Shown piece by piece: positions 8,574 to 17,312 of a stretch of DNA of 37,933 bases (positions are counted from its first letter, which is position 1; each line of letters begins with the position of its first letter). The translations under genes and the position numbers were made by a program. This DNA comes from Hyphomicrobiales bacterium (lineage in GTDB: Bacteria; Pseudomonadota; Alphaproteobacteria; Rhizobiales; Xanthobacteraceae), in the NCBI GenBank assembly GCA_017305515.1, contig JAFKKP010000337.1, forward strand, positions 1 to 37,933, read 5' to 3'. The notes under the pieces were generated by a model. The model had not been told where the DNA came from and did no database searches. It saw only the letters and a program-made list of their open reading frames with translations.

Positions 8574-9479
8574 ATGATTATGCACATCGGACGAGACACC
8601 GAAGCGAAGCGGGACAAAATCATCTGCCGCGAAATTCTTCGCAGCGACATCGAATCGATCGCCACGGTTCTGGCGCGCGGCTTTCCCGCCCGCTCGCGCG
8701 ATTACTGGCTGCGCGGATTGAAGCGCGAGCAGGTCCGCATCATTCCGGAAGGTTATCCGCGCTACGGATACATGCTCGAGCATCAGGGCAACGCGGTCGG
8801 CGTCGTACTTGTGCTTTACGCGGAAACGATGCGTTACGGCCAGCGCGCGGTCCTCTGTAACGTTGGCAGCTGGTACGTCGACGAAGCGTTTCGCGGGCAC
8901 GGCCCTCGCCTTTTGCGCTCCGCGCTGAACCGAGATGACGTCACCTATACGGACACCACCCCCTCGGTGCCGACTTATTCATTCGTCGAGCGCATCGGCT
9001 TCAAGCGTTATTGCAGCGGGTTGTTCTTCTCGCTGCCGCTGCTGTCGCGCCGCGATCCTTCAATGACACTCGAAGTCATCGCACCCGATGCGCTTTCGAT
9101 AGATGGACTACCCGCCGCTGAAAACACGCTGCTTGTGGAGCACGCGCGTTACGGATGTCTGAGCGTGGTCTGTCGCACGCCGCACGGTCCTGAGCCGTTC
9201 ATTCTTCTGCCATTTCGCATGCGGCAGGGGAAGATTTCACTGCCCGCGATGCAGATGATCTACTGCCGTAATATCGAAAGCTACAGGCGCTGCGCCAATG
9301 CCATCGGCCGCGAAGTTTTGCGGCGCGGACGGCCGATCGTTATTCTCGATGCAAACAGCGCGATCGAAGGTATCGCCGGTATCTACACCGAAAAACGCGG
9401 GCGCAAATATTTTCGCGGGCCGCAGAAACCGGCGTTGGCCGATCTGACCAATACCGAACCCGTGCTGTTCGGACTCTGA
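8574..9479 (+). CDS. GNAT-like acyl-CoA acyltransferase
   Basis: 301 aa from ATG 8574 (GGAAG at about 8561). The frame is open further upstream to 8361, but that part overlaps the 40-residue gene and is unlikely to be translated. The first half resembles a GNAT fold: a REILRSDIESIATVLARGF start, then YMLEHQGNAVGVVLVLY (strand pair), SWYVDEAFRGHGPRLLRSAL where the usual acetyl-CoA loop Q/RxxGxG/A is seen as RGHGPR, and VERIGFKRY. The C-terminal half (about 165-301) is a less familiar domain. The next gene, an FkbM methyltransferase, begins 14 bases on, suggesting a two-gene operon. The pair may modify a polysaccharide or lipid; the substrate cannot be told. Confidence 0.75.
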   Translation: MIMHIGRDTEAKRDKIICREILRSDIESIATVLARGFPARSRDYWLRGLKREQVRIIPEGYPRYGYMLEHQGNAVGVVLVLYAETMRYGQRAVLCNVGSWYVDEAFRGHGPRLLRSALNRDDVTYTDTTPSVPTYSFVERIGFKRYCSGLFFSLPLLSRRDPSMTLEVIAPDALSIDGLPAAENTLLVEHARYGCLSVVCRTPHGPEPFILLPFRMRQGKISLPAMQMIYCRNIESYRRCANAIGREVLRRGRPIVILDANSAIEGIAGIYTEKRGRKYFRGPQKPALADLTNTEPVLFGL

Positions 9480-9493
9480 CGAAGACAAGTCTC

Positions 9494-10486
9494 GTGTTCG
9501 ACTACAAAACGAAATGCTCCCAGGGAGCAAAGCCGTTCGAGATTGCTTTGCTTCGCACGATCCAGCTTGGCGCATGCGTCAGTTCGCTGTGGGGTTATCG
9601 CGGCTTCGGCGCCTGCTGCCGTTTCCTTAAAAAATTTATCCCCGCCCGCGCATTGACGATCATGCTCGATGACAATTCGGCGTTCCGCATTCCGTTTGCT
9701 GACCCTTACTGGAGCATGCTGCTTGGCGGCACCGAGATCTACGAACCGGAAATCGAGGATTTTCTGCGCAGTCTGAAAGGCGAAAAATACACGCTGATCG
9801 ATTGCGGCGCGAACTACGGTTACTGGTCCGTGCTCACATCGGGAAAGGGTTACGGCTTACAGCGAGTGATCGCCATCGAGCCATCGTCGGCAACGTTCGC
9901 GATCCTGACGGAAAATGCAGCAATCAATGGGAACCGTTTTATCTGCGTGCAAAAGGCCATCGGTTCGCGCCCGGGTATCGCGCGTCTTTCCGGACGCAAG
10001 CACGAGGCGCGGACCGTCTCCACGAATGCAGATGCGCATGGCGAGAGCGTCGATATGATCGCACTGGACGATCTCATTGACGAAGTCCTCGTCAAGACGG
10101 ACGAGAAAATCGTCGTCAAGTTCGACGTCGAAGGTCTGGAAATTGCCGCGCTGTCAGGCGCCGCGAAACTTTTGACTCAAGATGCCATCGTGATCTGCGA
10201 GGACCACGGGAGTGACCGTCACCACACAGTGTCGCAGCACATTCTCGAAAAGACCGGATTGAAATTATTTTGTCACGATGCGGCGACCGGAACCTTCGAG
10301 CGAGTCGCAAATGTCGCCACGCTCGATCGTATCAAACGTTTCCGCAATCGCGGCTACAACGTCTTTGCAACCGCGAGTCCCTATTGGGAAGTCAAACTGG
10401 GTGCCGTTCAGCGCCGCATCAATTCCGGCGCGATGGTCCGCGCGAGCACGTCGCCTTTCGCGCCGTCGGCGAGATCTACTTCGTAA
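9494..10486 (+). CDS. FkbM-family SAM-dependent methyltransferase
   Basis: 330 aa from GTG 9494; no better start is visible. An N-terminal helical region (1-85) precedes the Rossmann core: motif I as LIDCGANYGYWSVL (about 96-109), then VIAIEPSSATFAILTENAAI, and later VDMIALDDLID and VVKFDVEGLEIAALSGA, the hallmark FkbM segment. FkbM enzymes O-methylate sugars or small molecules. The last 25 or so codons (after ASPYWE) run antisense into the 3' end of the convergent glycosyltransferase gene, overlapping it by 79 bases. The ending AVQRRINSGAMVRASTSPFA looks non-native, as if the original stop had been lost. Likely co-transcribed with the acyltransferase before it. Confidence 0.88.
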   Translation: MFDYKTKCSQGAKPFEIALLRTIQLGACVSSLWGYRGFGACCRFLKKFIPARALTIMLDDNSAFRIPFADPYWSMLLGGTEIYEPEIEDFLRSLKGEKYTLIDCGANYGYWSVLTSGKGYGLQRVIAIEPSSATFAILTENAAINGNRFICVQKAIGSRPGIARLSGRKHEARTVSTNADAHGESVDMIALDDLIDEVLVKTDEKIVVKFDVEGLEIAALSGAAKLLTQDAIVICEDHGSDRHHTVSQHILEKTGLKLFCHDAATGTFERVANVATLDRIKRFRNRGYNVFATASPYWEVKLGAVQRRINSGAMVRASTSPFAPSARSTS

Positions 10487-11913
10487 GTTTCGATCGTGAC
10501 GCCGCTGCGCTTGCGCATCACATCGCCAATCTTTTCGATGCTCGCGAAGTCGTTCTTCAGCCGCGCAGGACCGTTGAAAAACCCGACAAGCAAAACCTTC
10601 CCCTTCAGCAGCGCGGCATCGGGCTCCGGCACATTGTCCCAGCGATAGCGGTCGCCGCGCTGCGCGATGCAAGTCCCCTTCGGCATGTAGAACATCATCC
10701 ACGCCGTCGAACCGTAGTCCTGGCCGAGGATGCATTGCGCGCCGGTCAATTTTCGCATGCCTTCGATGTCGTGCGCGAGTTCGCTCCATCCGACGCCGAC
10801 ACTGCGCACACTCGCGTCGCGGCGATAGCCGGAGAAGAAACCGGTATTGGTCTGCACGATCAGCAGAATGAAAATCGCGACGCCGGAGATGAATGCCCAT
10901 TTCCGGCAAAACTCCACCGCGCGCTGTCCGCGCGCATTGTCCCAGCCGACGCCCCATGCGGCATAGGCGGCCGCGATCGCAAACGCCGGATAGACCGGGC
11001 CGAACCAGTTGGCTTCGACCCGATCATGCAGCGCATGCCAGACGAAATAGATGAAGATCACCCAGAAGCTGACGAGCACAAGACCGCGTGCTGCATCGTT
11101 GGCCGAACCGCGCTTGGCAAGTGCAGTAAGACCGAAGATACCGAGAACGAAAACCAGCGGTGTCGCAAACGCAAATTGGGTGGGGATCATCTCGCCGACA
11201 TATTTCAGCGTGATGCCTTCGACCCGCGCGCGGCCGATCTGCTTGATGAACGACACCCATTGATGATCGGCATTCCACAATATCGTCGGCGAGAACACGG
11301 CGAACGCGGCGACGCCGCCGAGATAGAGCCACGGCGATTTGAACCAGTGCCGCAGCGCCGGAACGAAAAGAAGCCACAGCACGATCTGCGCGCCGAAAAA
11401 CAGCGCAGTGTATTTCGACAATAGGGAAACGCCGACGGCGATACCGACCGCCAGCCACCAGACGCCCCTGCCTGTCTCGTAAACCTTGGCGAGGAAAAAC
11501 AATACAAACGATGAGGCAACCAAGAGCGGCGCGTCCGGCGTGACAATGGTCGTGCCGACGGCGGCCATCAGCGTGACATTGAGGAAGATCGCCGACATCG
11601 CGGCCACAAGCGCGCTGTCGAACAGGATCAGTGCCGTGCGATAAACCGCCCAGCTCATCGGCAGAGCGAGCAGTATCGACACGATACGAATACCGAACGC
11701 CGTGTCTCCGAAAATCATCGTGCCAAGACGAATGATAACGGCGACCATCGGCGGATGATCGTAGTAGCCGCCAACAAGATGCTTCGACCACGTCCAGTAA
11801 TAGGCTTCGTCGAATGTCAGCGGCGTGAAGGCCGCCGCCACAAGCCGCAACACCACAAGCGCCGCCACGGTGACAGCCGCGGTGTGCGCGAGTTTCGGAT
11901 CGCCGATTGTCAT
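10408..11913 (-). CDS. Membrane glycosyltransferase, GT39/ArnT-like
   Basis: 501 aa from ATG 11913. The protein is polytopic, with about eleven hydrophobic helices. The first loop carries FDEAYYWTWSKHL (Asp35-Glu36), the catalytic acidic pair of the PMT/ArnT superfamily, followed by GGYYDHPPMVAVIIRLG, a strong family signature. Such enzymes move a sugar from a polyprenyl-phosphate carrier onto lipid A, protein or another acceptor on the periplasmic side. The start overlaps the stop of the upstream GT2-GtrA gene by ATGA (11910-11913), so the donor-making and donor-using enzymes are coupled. The 3' end overlaps the convergent FkbM gene by 79 bases. Confidence 0.93.
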   Translation of the reverse strand: MTIGDPKLAHTAAVTVAALVVLRLVAAAFTPLTFDEAYYWTWSKHLVGGYYDHPPMVAVIIRLGTMIFGDTAFGIRIVSILLALPMSWAVYRTALILFDSALVAAMSAIFLNVTLMAAVGTTIVTPDAPLLVASSFVLFFLAKVYETGRGVWWLAVGIAVGVSLLSKYTALFFGAQIVLWLLFVPALRHWFKSPWLYLGGVAAFAVFSPTILWNADHQWVSFIKQIGRARVEGITLKYVGEMIPTQFAFATPLVFVLGIFGLTALAKRGSANDAARGLVLVSFWVIFIYFVWHALHDRVEANWFGPVYPAFAIAAAYAAWGVGWDNARGQRAVEFCRKWAFISGVAIFILLIVQTNTGFFSGYRRDASVRSVGVGWSELAHDIEGMRKLTGAQCILGQDYGSTAWMMFYMPKGTCIAQRGDRYRWDNVPEPDAALLKGKVLLVGFFNGPARLKNDFASIEKIGDVMRKRSGVTIETYEVDLADGAKGDVLARTIAPELMRR

Positions 11914-13013
11914 TTCGTGCGCCAGACAAAAAGGCTGGAGACGGCGTAGTTCCACACCACGCCCATCAACGCGCCGGCAGCACCCGCCAGCCACCAGATC
12001 GGTTCCTGATCGTAAACCGAGAATGCAACGCCGACGTTCGCAAGAAGTCCAACGCTGCACACGACATAGAACAGGAGGAGACCGCGCAACACGCGCCAGC
12101 CCTTCAGCCGCTGGTCGCGATATGTCAGCCGGTTGTTGAGAAAGAAATTGCCGGTCATCGCGACGAATGCGGCAATGGCCTGCGCTTCTGCGAATTCGAT
12201 ATTGAACCGCTCCAGCGAAATGTAGAGCGTCACCAGATGCACAAAGAGTCCAACCGTGCCGACCAGCGCGAACAAAAGAAATCGCAGCGACACGAGATCG
12301 TGCGTCATCTTCGCCAGCACGAGGCCGAGAAAATCGAGCACCACCATCGAGTCGAGCTTGCTTTCGCCGTGCAGGCGCGTGCCGAACGAGTAAGGCACTT
12401 CGACCAACTTCAACTTGCCGCCCGCGGTCGCAACGATGTCGAGCAATATCTTGAAGCCCTGCACCGAGAGCGACGGGGCCAGTTGCTCGAAACGATCGCG
12501 CCGGATCATGAAAAAGCCGCTCATCGGATCGGCGACGTTGACATGCAACAATTTGGTCGCGATCTTGGTCGCGAACACACTGCCACCGAGGCGCGTCGCG
12601 CCGAAACTGTCCGCGCTGCCGCCGCTGACGTAGCGGCTGCCGACCACGAGTTCGGCCTCGCCATTCGTCAGCAGGCTCAGCATTTTCGGCAACTGCGTTT
12701 CGTCGTGCTGGAGGTCGGCGTCCATAACCGCGACGTAGGGCGCACTCGAAGCAAGAATGCCCTCGATGCATGCGCCGGAAAGTCCGCGCCGTCCGATGCG
12801 GCGGATACAGCGCGCACGGGGATCGGTCTGCGCCAGTTGCCGCACCACGTCCCAAGTGCCGTCCGGCGAATTGTCATCGACGAAAATGACTTCCCACGCG
12901 ATGCCCTTCAGCGCCGCGTCGAGCTTTGCGAAAAGCCTCGGCACGTTGTCGCGTTCGTTGAAGGTGGGGACCACGACGCAGAGTTGGCGCGCGGCCTGAG
13001 CGGGCTCGGTCAT
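11910..13013 (-). CDS. GT2 polyprenyl-phosphate glycosyltransferase fused to a GtrA-like membrane domain
   Basis: 367 aa from ATG 13013; the frame extends to 13124 but that extension lacks a ribosome site and family similarity. Residues 10-235 form a DPM1-type GT2 domain: VVVPTFNERDNV, FVDDNSPDGT, VMDADLQHD (DxD at 98-100), GSRYVSGG and SGFFMIRRDRF. Residues about 245-365 are a GtrA-like four-helix membrane domain (FALVGTVGLFVHLVTLY, AFVAMTGNFFLNNRLTY, WNYAVSSLFVW). It should make polyprenyl-phosphate-linked sugar, and possibly flip it, for the ArnT-like enzyme encoded next (ATGA overlap). Confidence 0.93.
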   Translation of the reverse strand: MTEPAQAARQLCVVVPTFNERDNVPRLFAKLDAALKGIAWEVIFVDDNSPDGTWDVVRQLAQTDPRARCIRRIGRRGLSGACIEGILASSAPYVAVMDADLQHDETQLPKMLSLLTNGEAELVVGSRYVSGGSADSFGATRLGGSVFATKIATKLLHVNVADPMSGFFMIRRDRFEQLAPSLSVQGFKILLDIVATAGGKLKLVEVPYSFGTRLHGESKLDSMVVLDFLGLVLAKMTHDLVSLRFLLFALVGTVGLFVHLVTLYISLERFNIEFAEAQAIAAFVAMTGNFFLNNRLTYRDQRLKGWRVLRGLLLFYVVCSVGLLANVGVAFSVYDQEPIWWLAGAAGALMGVVWNYAVSSLFVWRTK

Positions 13014-13304
13014 ACGCAGCGTATATCCGGCACGCCTGGTAATGCCAAGACACGGCGGCCGGTATAAGCAGCCAGAAAACGGGTGAAAAACCAATGGCTT
13101 CTGGTCAAAAATGCCAACGGCCACGGAGGGATCCGTTGAGAGATAGCGTTCAGCGCGTACATCCGGCGCCTATTCGTCTCTCAGGGTATCTTCTCGTGGC
13201 CGTCCCGGCGATGGAGCGGGGGCTGCGACATCGCCGTTAGAAGCTTAAATAGGTACGACCCTTTCGTTCCGCAAGGGTCCGGGAAAAACTCCAGGAAAAA
13301 TTCA

Positions 13305-14108
13305 ATGGCAAGCAAATCCGGCAATATCTTCATCGGCGTCGGCGGCTGGACGTTCCCGCCCTGGCGCGGCGTGTTCTATCCGGAGAAGCTCGCACAAGCC
13401 AAAGAGCTGAGCTACGCCGCCTCGAAACTCACCTCGATCGAGATCAACGGCACCTATTACGGCTCGCAAAAGCCGGAGAGCTTCCGCAAATGGCGGTCGG
13501 AAGTGCCGGATGGATTCGTGTTCTCAGTGAAGGGTCCGCGCTTCGCGACCAACCGGCGCGTGCTTGCCGAAGCCGGGGATTCCATCAAACGATTCTACGA
13601 TTCCGGCGTGCTTGAACTGCGTGACGCGCTCGGGCCGGTGCTGTGGCAATTCGCGCCAACCAAGAAGTTTGACGAAGCCGATTTCGGGAAATTCCTCGAA
13701 CTGCTGCCGCGCAAGCTGGAGAAGCGCGACCTTCGTCATGTCGTCGAGGTGCGTCACGACAGTTTCAATGTGCCTGAATTCATCGCGCTGCTCCGCAAGT
13801 TTGCAATTCCTGTCGTCTACGCCGATCATGGAAAATACCCGGCGATTGCGGATATCACCGGCGATTTCGTTTATGCGCGACTCCAGACAGGCAAGGACAC
13901 CGTAAAGACCGCCTATCCGCCCAAGCAGCTCGACGAATGGTCCGCGCGATTCAGGGCATGGGCGAGCGGCAGCGAACCGGAGGATTTGCCACGCGCTGAC
14001 AAGGCATCCGCGAAGAAACAGCCGCGCGATGTGTTCGCCTACGTGATTCACGAAGGCAAAATTCGCGCGCCGCATGGCGCGATGGAATTGATCGAACGCG
14101 TGAAATGA
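13305..14108 (+). CDS. DUF72 (YecE-like) TIM-barrel protein
   Basis: 267 aa from ATG 13305, with an AGGA-containing leader. Family features are the start IFIGVGGWTFPPWRGVFYP, then SIEINGTYYGSQKPESFRKW, FVFSVKGPRFATNRR, LGPVLWQFAPTKKF, HVVEVRHDSF and FVYARLQTG. The DUF72 fold is a TIM barrel of unknown activity. In many alphaproteobacteria it is followed by a DUF488 gene, as here 13 bases downstream. A small hairpin, GACCCTT/AAGGGTC (13257-13279), lies in the leader. The 290 bases upstream are the shared divergent promoter region with the GT2-GtrA gene; nothing else was recognised there. Confidence 0.92.
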   Translation: MASKSGNIFIGVGGWTFPPWRGVFYPEKLAQAKELSYAASKLTSIEINGTYYGSQKPESFRKWRSEVPDGFVFSVKGPRFATNRRVLAEAGDSIKRFYDSGVLELRDALGPVLWQFAPTKKFDEADFGKFLELLPRKLEKRDLRHVVEVRHDSFNVPEFIALLRKFAIPVVYADHGKYPAIADITGDFVYARLQTGKDTVKTAYPPKQLDEWSARFRAWASGSEPEDLPRADKASAKKQPRDVFAYVIHEGKIRAPHGAMELIERVK

Positions 14109-14121
14109 CTATGTGAGACAT

Positions 14122-14583
14122 ATGGCCAAAGCGAAAAAGCTTTTCACCATCGGCTACGAGCAGACCCCCGCGAAAGCCGTGCTGGATGAACTCCGGCGCG
14201 CGGGCGTGAAATTGCTTGTCGATGTGCGCGCAGTAGCGGCCTCGCGCCGCCCCGGCTTCTCGAAATCGCAACTGGCGGCCAGCCTGGACGAACGCGGCAT
14301 TTCCTATCTGCATCTGCGCGGCCTCGGCACGCCGAAAAACGGCCGCGAAGCCGCCCGCAGCGGCGACATAAAGGCGCTGACGAAAATCTATGGCGCGCAT
14401 TTGAAAACACCGCAGGCGAAAGAGGAAATGGACGAACTGGCGACGCTGGTGAAGAAATCCGGCCCGGTTTGCATCCTCTGTTACGAGCGCGACCACAAGG
14501 ACTGCCACCGCAAGTTCATCGCCGAAATCATTCACGACCGCGACGGTGTGAAGATCGAGAACCTCATCGCCTCGCAGATTTAG
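14122..14583 (+). CDS. DUF488 family protein
   Basis: 153 aa from ATG 14122 (a GTG three codons earlier is possible). Characteristic segments are TIGYEQTPAKAVLDELRRAGVKLLVDVRAVAASRRPGFSK (seen in parts), the GLGTPKN turn and a C-terminal CILCYERDHKDCHR with Cys and His residues that may bind metal or form the active site. Function unknown; paired with DUF72 in an apparent two-gene operon. Confidence 0.92.
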   Translation: MAKAKKLFTIGYEQTPAKAVLDELRRAGVKLLVDVRAVAASRRPGFSKSQLAASLDERGISYLHLRGLGTPKNGREAARSGDIKALTKIYGAHLKTPQAKEEMDELATLVKKSGPVCILCYERDHKDCHRKFIAEIIHDRDGVKIENLIASQI

Positions 14584-14716
14584 TCTTTCGCCCGGCAAAT
14601 AAAACTTTCGTCGCGTTCACGGCGCGTTCTCGTTTGTCTGCTGGACGGCATCGCACTGCGCCGCTCTAATTCCTACGCGTTTTTACGTAGGCATTTGTAC
14701 GGGGCTGTGGGGCTCC

Positions 14717-15478
14717 ATGCGTTGCGTTGGAATTCTGCGCGCATTTCGCGTAACCGCAGCCCTGTTGCTGGCCTGCGGATTGTCACCGGCATTTGCCGAT
14801 CCGCTGCTCGACGACATCCCTTCTTCCGGCGATCTCAGCAGTCTAAGAACGCAGCAATTCCTCTACTTCGCAGGCTTCGATCTGTGGCGCAACGGCAGCG
14901 CGTTCTACGGCGGCGCGCAGTGGGCACCGGGCGGATTGAACAGCGACGGCTTTACAATGAAAATGCTGCTGGCTGAAGGCAGTTACAAATACCTCTCAGG
15001 CGGCACCGACACGCGCGGCACCTATCTGCTGGCTTCGGTGATGCCCGTCTGGCGGATCAAGCGCTGTGATCTCGAAGTCAAAGTCTTTGCCGGTCTCGAT
15101 CTTCAGAACCACCGGCTGTCGCCCGATGATCTGACGAACACTTTGCGGGGAAATCACGCAGGGCTCCGCGTCAACGCTGATTTGTGGTGGGAGCCATTAC
15201 AGACGCAGATGATGCTGGCATTATCGATCTCGGGCTCAACCATCGGCAACAGTTTCGGCATACGCGGCGGCGCCGGATGGCGCGTGTCGGATCGGTTCTG
15301 GGCGGGACCGGAAGTCGAAACATCTGGCGACGAGGTGTATCGGCAGTATCGCGTCGGCGCGCATGTCACCTCGCTCAGAACCGGCGACTTTGAATGGACA
15401 CTCGGCGCGGGCTACGTCGAGGACAACAGCCATCGCTCAGGTGCATATGGCCGGCTGAGCGTGCTGACGCGGCGCTAG
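14717..15478 (+). CDS. BcsS-like cellulose biosynthesis outer-membrane protein
   Basis: 253 aa with a signal peptide (residues 1-27, ending SPAFA-DP). The mature part is rich in alternating strands with aromatic ends (FLYFAGFDLWRNGSAFYGGAQWAPGG, read in parts; NADLWWEPLQTQMMLALSISGS; GIRGGAGWRVSDRFWAGPEVETSGD; FEWTLGAGYVED), as expected for an 8-12-stranded outer-membrane barrel. This pattern matches the BcsS family found in Rhizobiales. No other cellulose gene is in the window, so a role in cellulose export is by family only. It converges on the adenylate cyclase gene, whose stop is two bases away. Confidence 0.75.
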   Translation: MRCVGILRAFRVTAALLLACGLSPAFADPLLDDIPSSGDLSSLRTQQFLYFAGFDLWRNGSAFYGGAQWAPGGLNSDGFTMKMLLAEGSYKYLSGGTDTRGTYLLASVMPVWRIKRCDLEVKVFAGLDLQNHRLSPDDLTNTLRGNHAGLRVNADLWWEPLQTQMMLALSISGSTIGNSFGIRGGAGWRVSDRFWAGPEVETSGDEVYRQYRVGAHVTSLRTGDFEWTLGAGYVEDNSHRSGAYGRLSVLTRR

Positions 15479-15479
15479 G

Positions 15480-16808
15480 TTATGCCAGGCGCCAGATCGC
15501 CATCGGCTTATCGTAACCCTTCACCGGCACCTCGCCGAGCAACACCGCGTCATTGCCGTCGTCTCCGAGCGCGTCCTTCACCGCCGATGACACAAGAAAC
15601 TGCGAACTGAATTCCTTGTTGAGCGCCTCGATGCGCGAGGCGAAGTTCACGGTATCGCCGATCACCGTATATTCCTTCCGCCGTGGCGAACCGATATTTC
15701 CCGCGACCACCGCGCCGAAATGAAGCCCGATCCCGATCCGCAATTCCCAGTCGTTCGCCCTGTTGTTGCGCGACATTGCCTCCAGCATTTCGCGCGCAGC
15801 GGCGACGGCGTGCTGAACGGCAGACGGATCGTCGAGCGGCGCGCCGAATAAAGCAAGAAATCCATCGCCCAGAAATTTGTTCACGATGCCGCCGTGACGG
15901 TCGAGAATCTCGACAAGCTCGGCAAACGCGCCGTCCAGACGTTCCACCACCTGCTGCGGCGTGCGCGTGCGGGCAGCTGCCGTGAAACTACGAAAATCGA
16001 CGAACATCACAGCGACATGGCGGTGATCGCTCGCCGCGCCTGTACCCTCAGCCAGGAGCCGCTCGGCCACCTGCGGCGAGACGTGCTGGCCGAACAGATT
16101 TGTGACGCGGTCGCGTGCGGTCACGGCGGCGATGCTTCGCTCGAACTGGCGCCGCAACTGGTATCCGACCGCACCTGCGATCAGGCCGCAGGCGAAAATA
16201 ATGAGGCTGCGCGCGGAATGATAGCCGGCATCGGGAGCGGGATCGAACGCGCTGGCGGGCAGATAGAACAGCGCCATCAGCAGCAGTTCGGTCGCGGCTA
16301 CAAATCCCGTGAAAGCTGAAAGCCAGAAATCGAGCCGCAGCGTCGAAAGGATGATGAAAATAAAATAGATCAACGGCATGACGAAGCCGAGCGCCTGATC
16401 GGCACCCATCTGTCCCATCTGCACCGCGAGCATGCCGGTCGGAAAGCTCGTCTCGATCAAGGCATTGCCGTATCGCCGCCAGACCGGAAGATCGCGATCC
16501 AGCTTGATCTGGCGCGTAATCAGCGCGTAGACGCCCATCTCGAACGCAATGAATGGAACGATCACGGACACCAGATAGGCCGGCTTGAAATTGCCGCCCC
16601 AGATCCGCTCGATGACGCGCGGCGCGATGAAATACGTCGCCCACAGCATCGCGCCGAGCGTTGTCGCTGTGACGATCATCACCTTGACGCGCAGCAGTTC
16701 GGTCTGGAGCGTTTCACGCGTGAGCGCGTGCTGAAACGAATCCGAGACCGACGCGTCCGAGTTCTGTTTTCCGGTGAGTTGGTCCGCCATCATCAGTCCC
16801 CGGCGCAT
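15480..16808 (-). CDS. Membrane-bound class III adenylate/guanylate cyclase
   Basis: 442 aa from ATG 16808; two ATGs at codons 6-7 (16793, 16790) with GGGGAC upstream are equally plausible starts. An N-terminal membrane region has about six helices (residues 42-215). A short linker with NLFGQHVSPQVAERLL precedes the cyclase homology domain (about 262-440). The metal-binding Asp residues are in MFVDFRSFT (Asp271) and KFLGDGFLALFG (Asp315). The purine-selecting Lys378 is in RRKEYTVIGDTVN, with Asp385, and Asn388 and Arg392 for the transition state. All key residues are present and the Lys/Asp pair favours ATP, so it should make cAMP. Confidence 0.93.
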   Translation of the reverse strand: MRRGLMMADQLTGKQNSDASVSDSFQHALTRETLQTELLRVKVMIVTATTLGAMLWATYFIAPRVIERIWGGNFKPAYLVSVIVPFIAFEMGVYALITRQIKLDRDLPVWRRYGNALIETSFPTGMLAVQMGQMGADQALGFVMPLIYFIFIILSTLRLDFWLSAFTGFVAATELLLMALFYLPASAFDPAPDAGYHSARSLIIFACGLIAGAVGYQLRRQFERSIAAVTARDRVTNLFGQHVSPQVAERLLAEGTGAASDHRHVAVMFVDFRSFTAAARTRTPQQVVERLDGAFAELVEILDRHGGIVNKFLGDGFLALFGAPLDDPSAVQHAVAAAREMLEAMSRNNRANDWELRIGIGLHFGAVVAGNIGSPRRKEYTVIGDTVNFASRIEALNKEFSSQFLVSSAVKDALGDDGNDAVLLGEVPVKGYDKPMAIWRLA

Positions 16809-16853
16809 TCTAACCCGGCATGCGAGTGGGGGATAGAATTCCGGCGTGGCGGA

Positions 16854-17243
16854 TTAGCCCTTGGCGTCGCAGGCCCAGGCGCGGATCACGCATTCCTTGC
16901 CGCCGAAGTCGTAGCACTTCTTCGTCGCAGCGTTGAGCGTGTTCGAGATTCGCGAAGCGACGGCGTAGCCATGTGCACCGCAGGGATTGGCCATGTCCAC
17001 CGAAAGCGCGGCGCACGCCCGCTTCATGGTGACGGCTTCACAAGCACCCTTGCATTGCTTAAGCGCAGCCGCACGCGCGGCTTCCTCGGCCGGATAGTCA
17101 TAGGCCTGACCGTAGGCGCCGCATTTGCCAACGGCGAGTGCGCCGGCGGCGCTGGCCGGAGCCGAAATCTGCAGAACGGCAAAGGCAAAAATCGAAACGA
17201 ACAGAAACAGCGCGCGGCAATTCGCGGCTTTGAAAGCAGTCAA
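16854..17243 (-). CDS. DUF4189 secreted protein
   Basis: 129 aa from a TTG start at 17243, chosen because GGAGGGG precedes it by about five bases. The signal peptide (about 1-33, ending APASAAG) is followed by a Cys-rich domain: GKCGAYGQAYDYPAEEAARA, ALKQCKGACEAV, ACAALSVD, NPCGAHGYAVASR, KKCYDFGGKECVIRAWAC. The eight or so Cys residues would form disulphides in the periplasm. Several proteins of this type occur in Rhizobiales; the biochemical role is unknown. Confidence 0.85.
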   Translation of the reverse strand: MTAFKAANCRALFLFVSIFAFAVLQISAPASAAGALAVGKCGAYGQAYDYPAEEAARAAALKQCKGACEAVTMKRACAALSVDMANPCGAHGYAVASRISNTLNAATKKCYDFGGKECVIRAWACDAKG

Positions 17244-17312
17244 GATCCCCTCCCCAGAGGTCGTGAGGGCGGAAATCTAGCCGACAGGTCGTTTCAACTT
17301 GGTGAAGAAAGC

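Noticed and set aside
11910-12855. N-terminal 314 codons of the long GT39 frame
   Set aside because: Shadow of the GT2-GtrA gene in another frame; the true GT39 start is the ATGA overlap at 11913.
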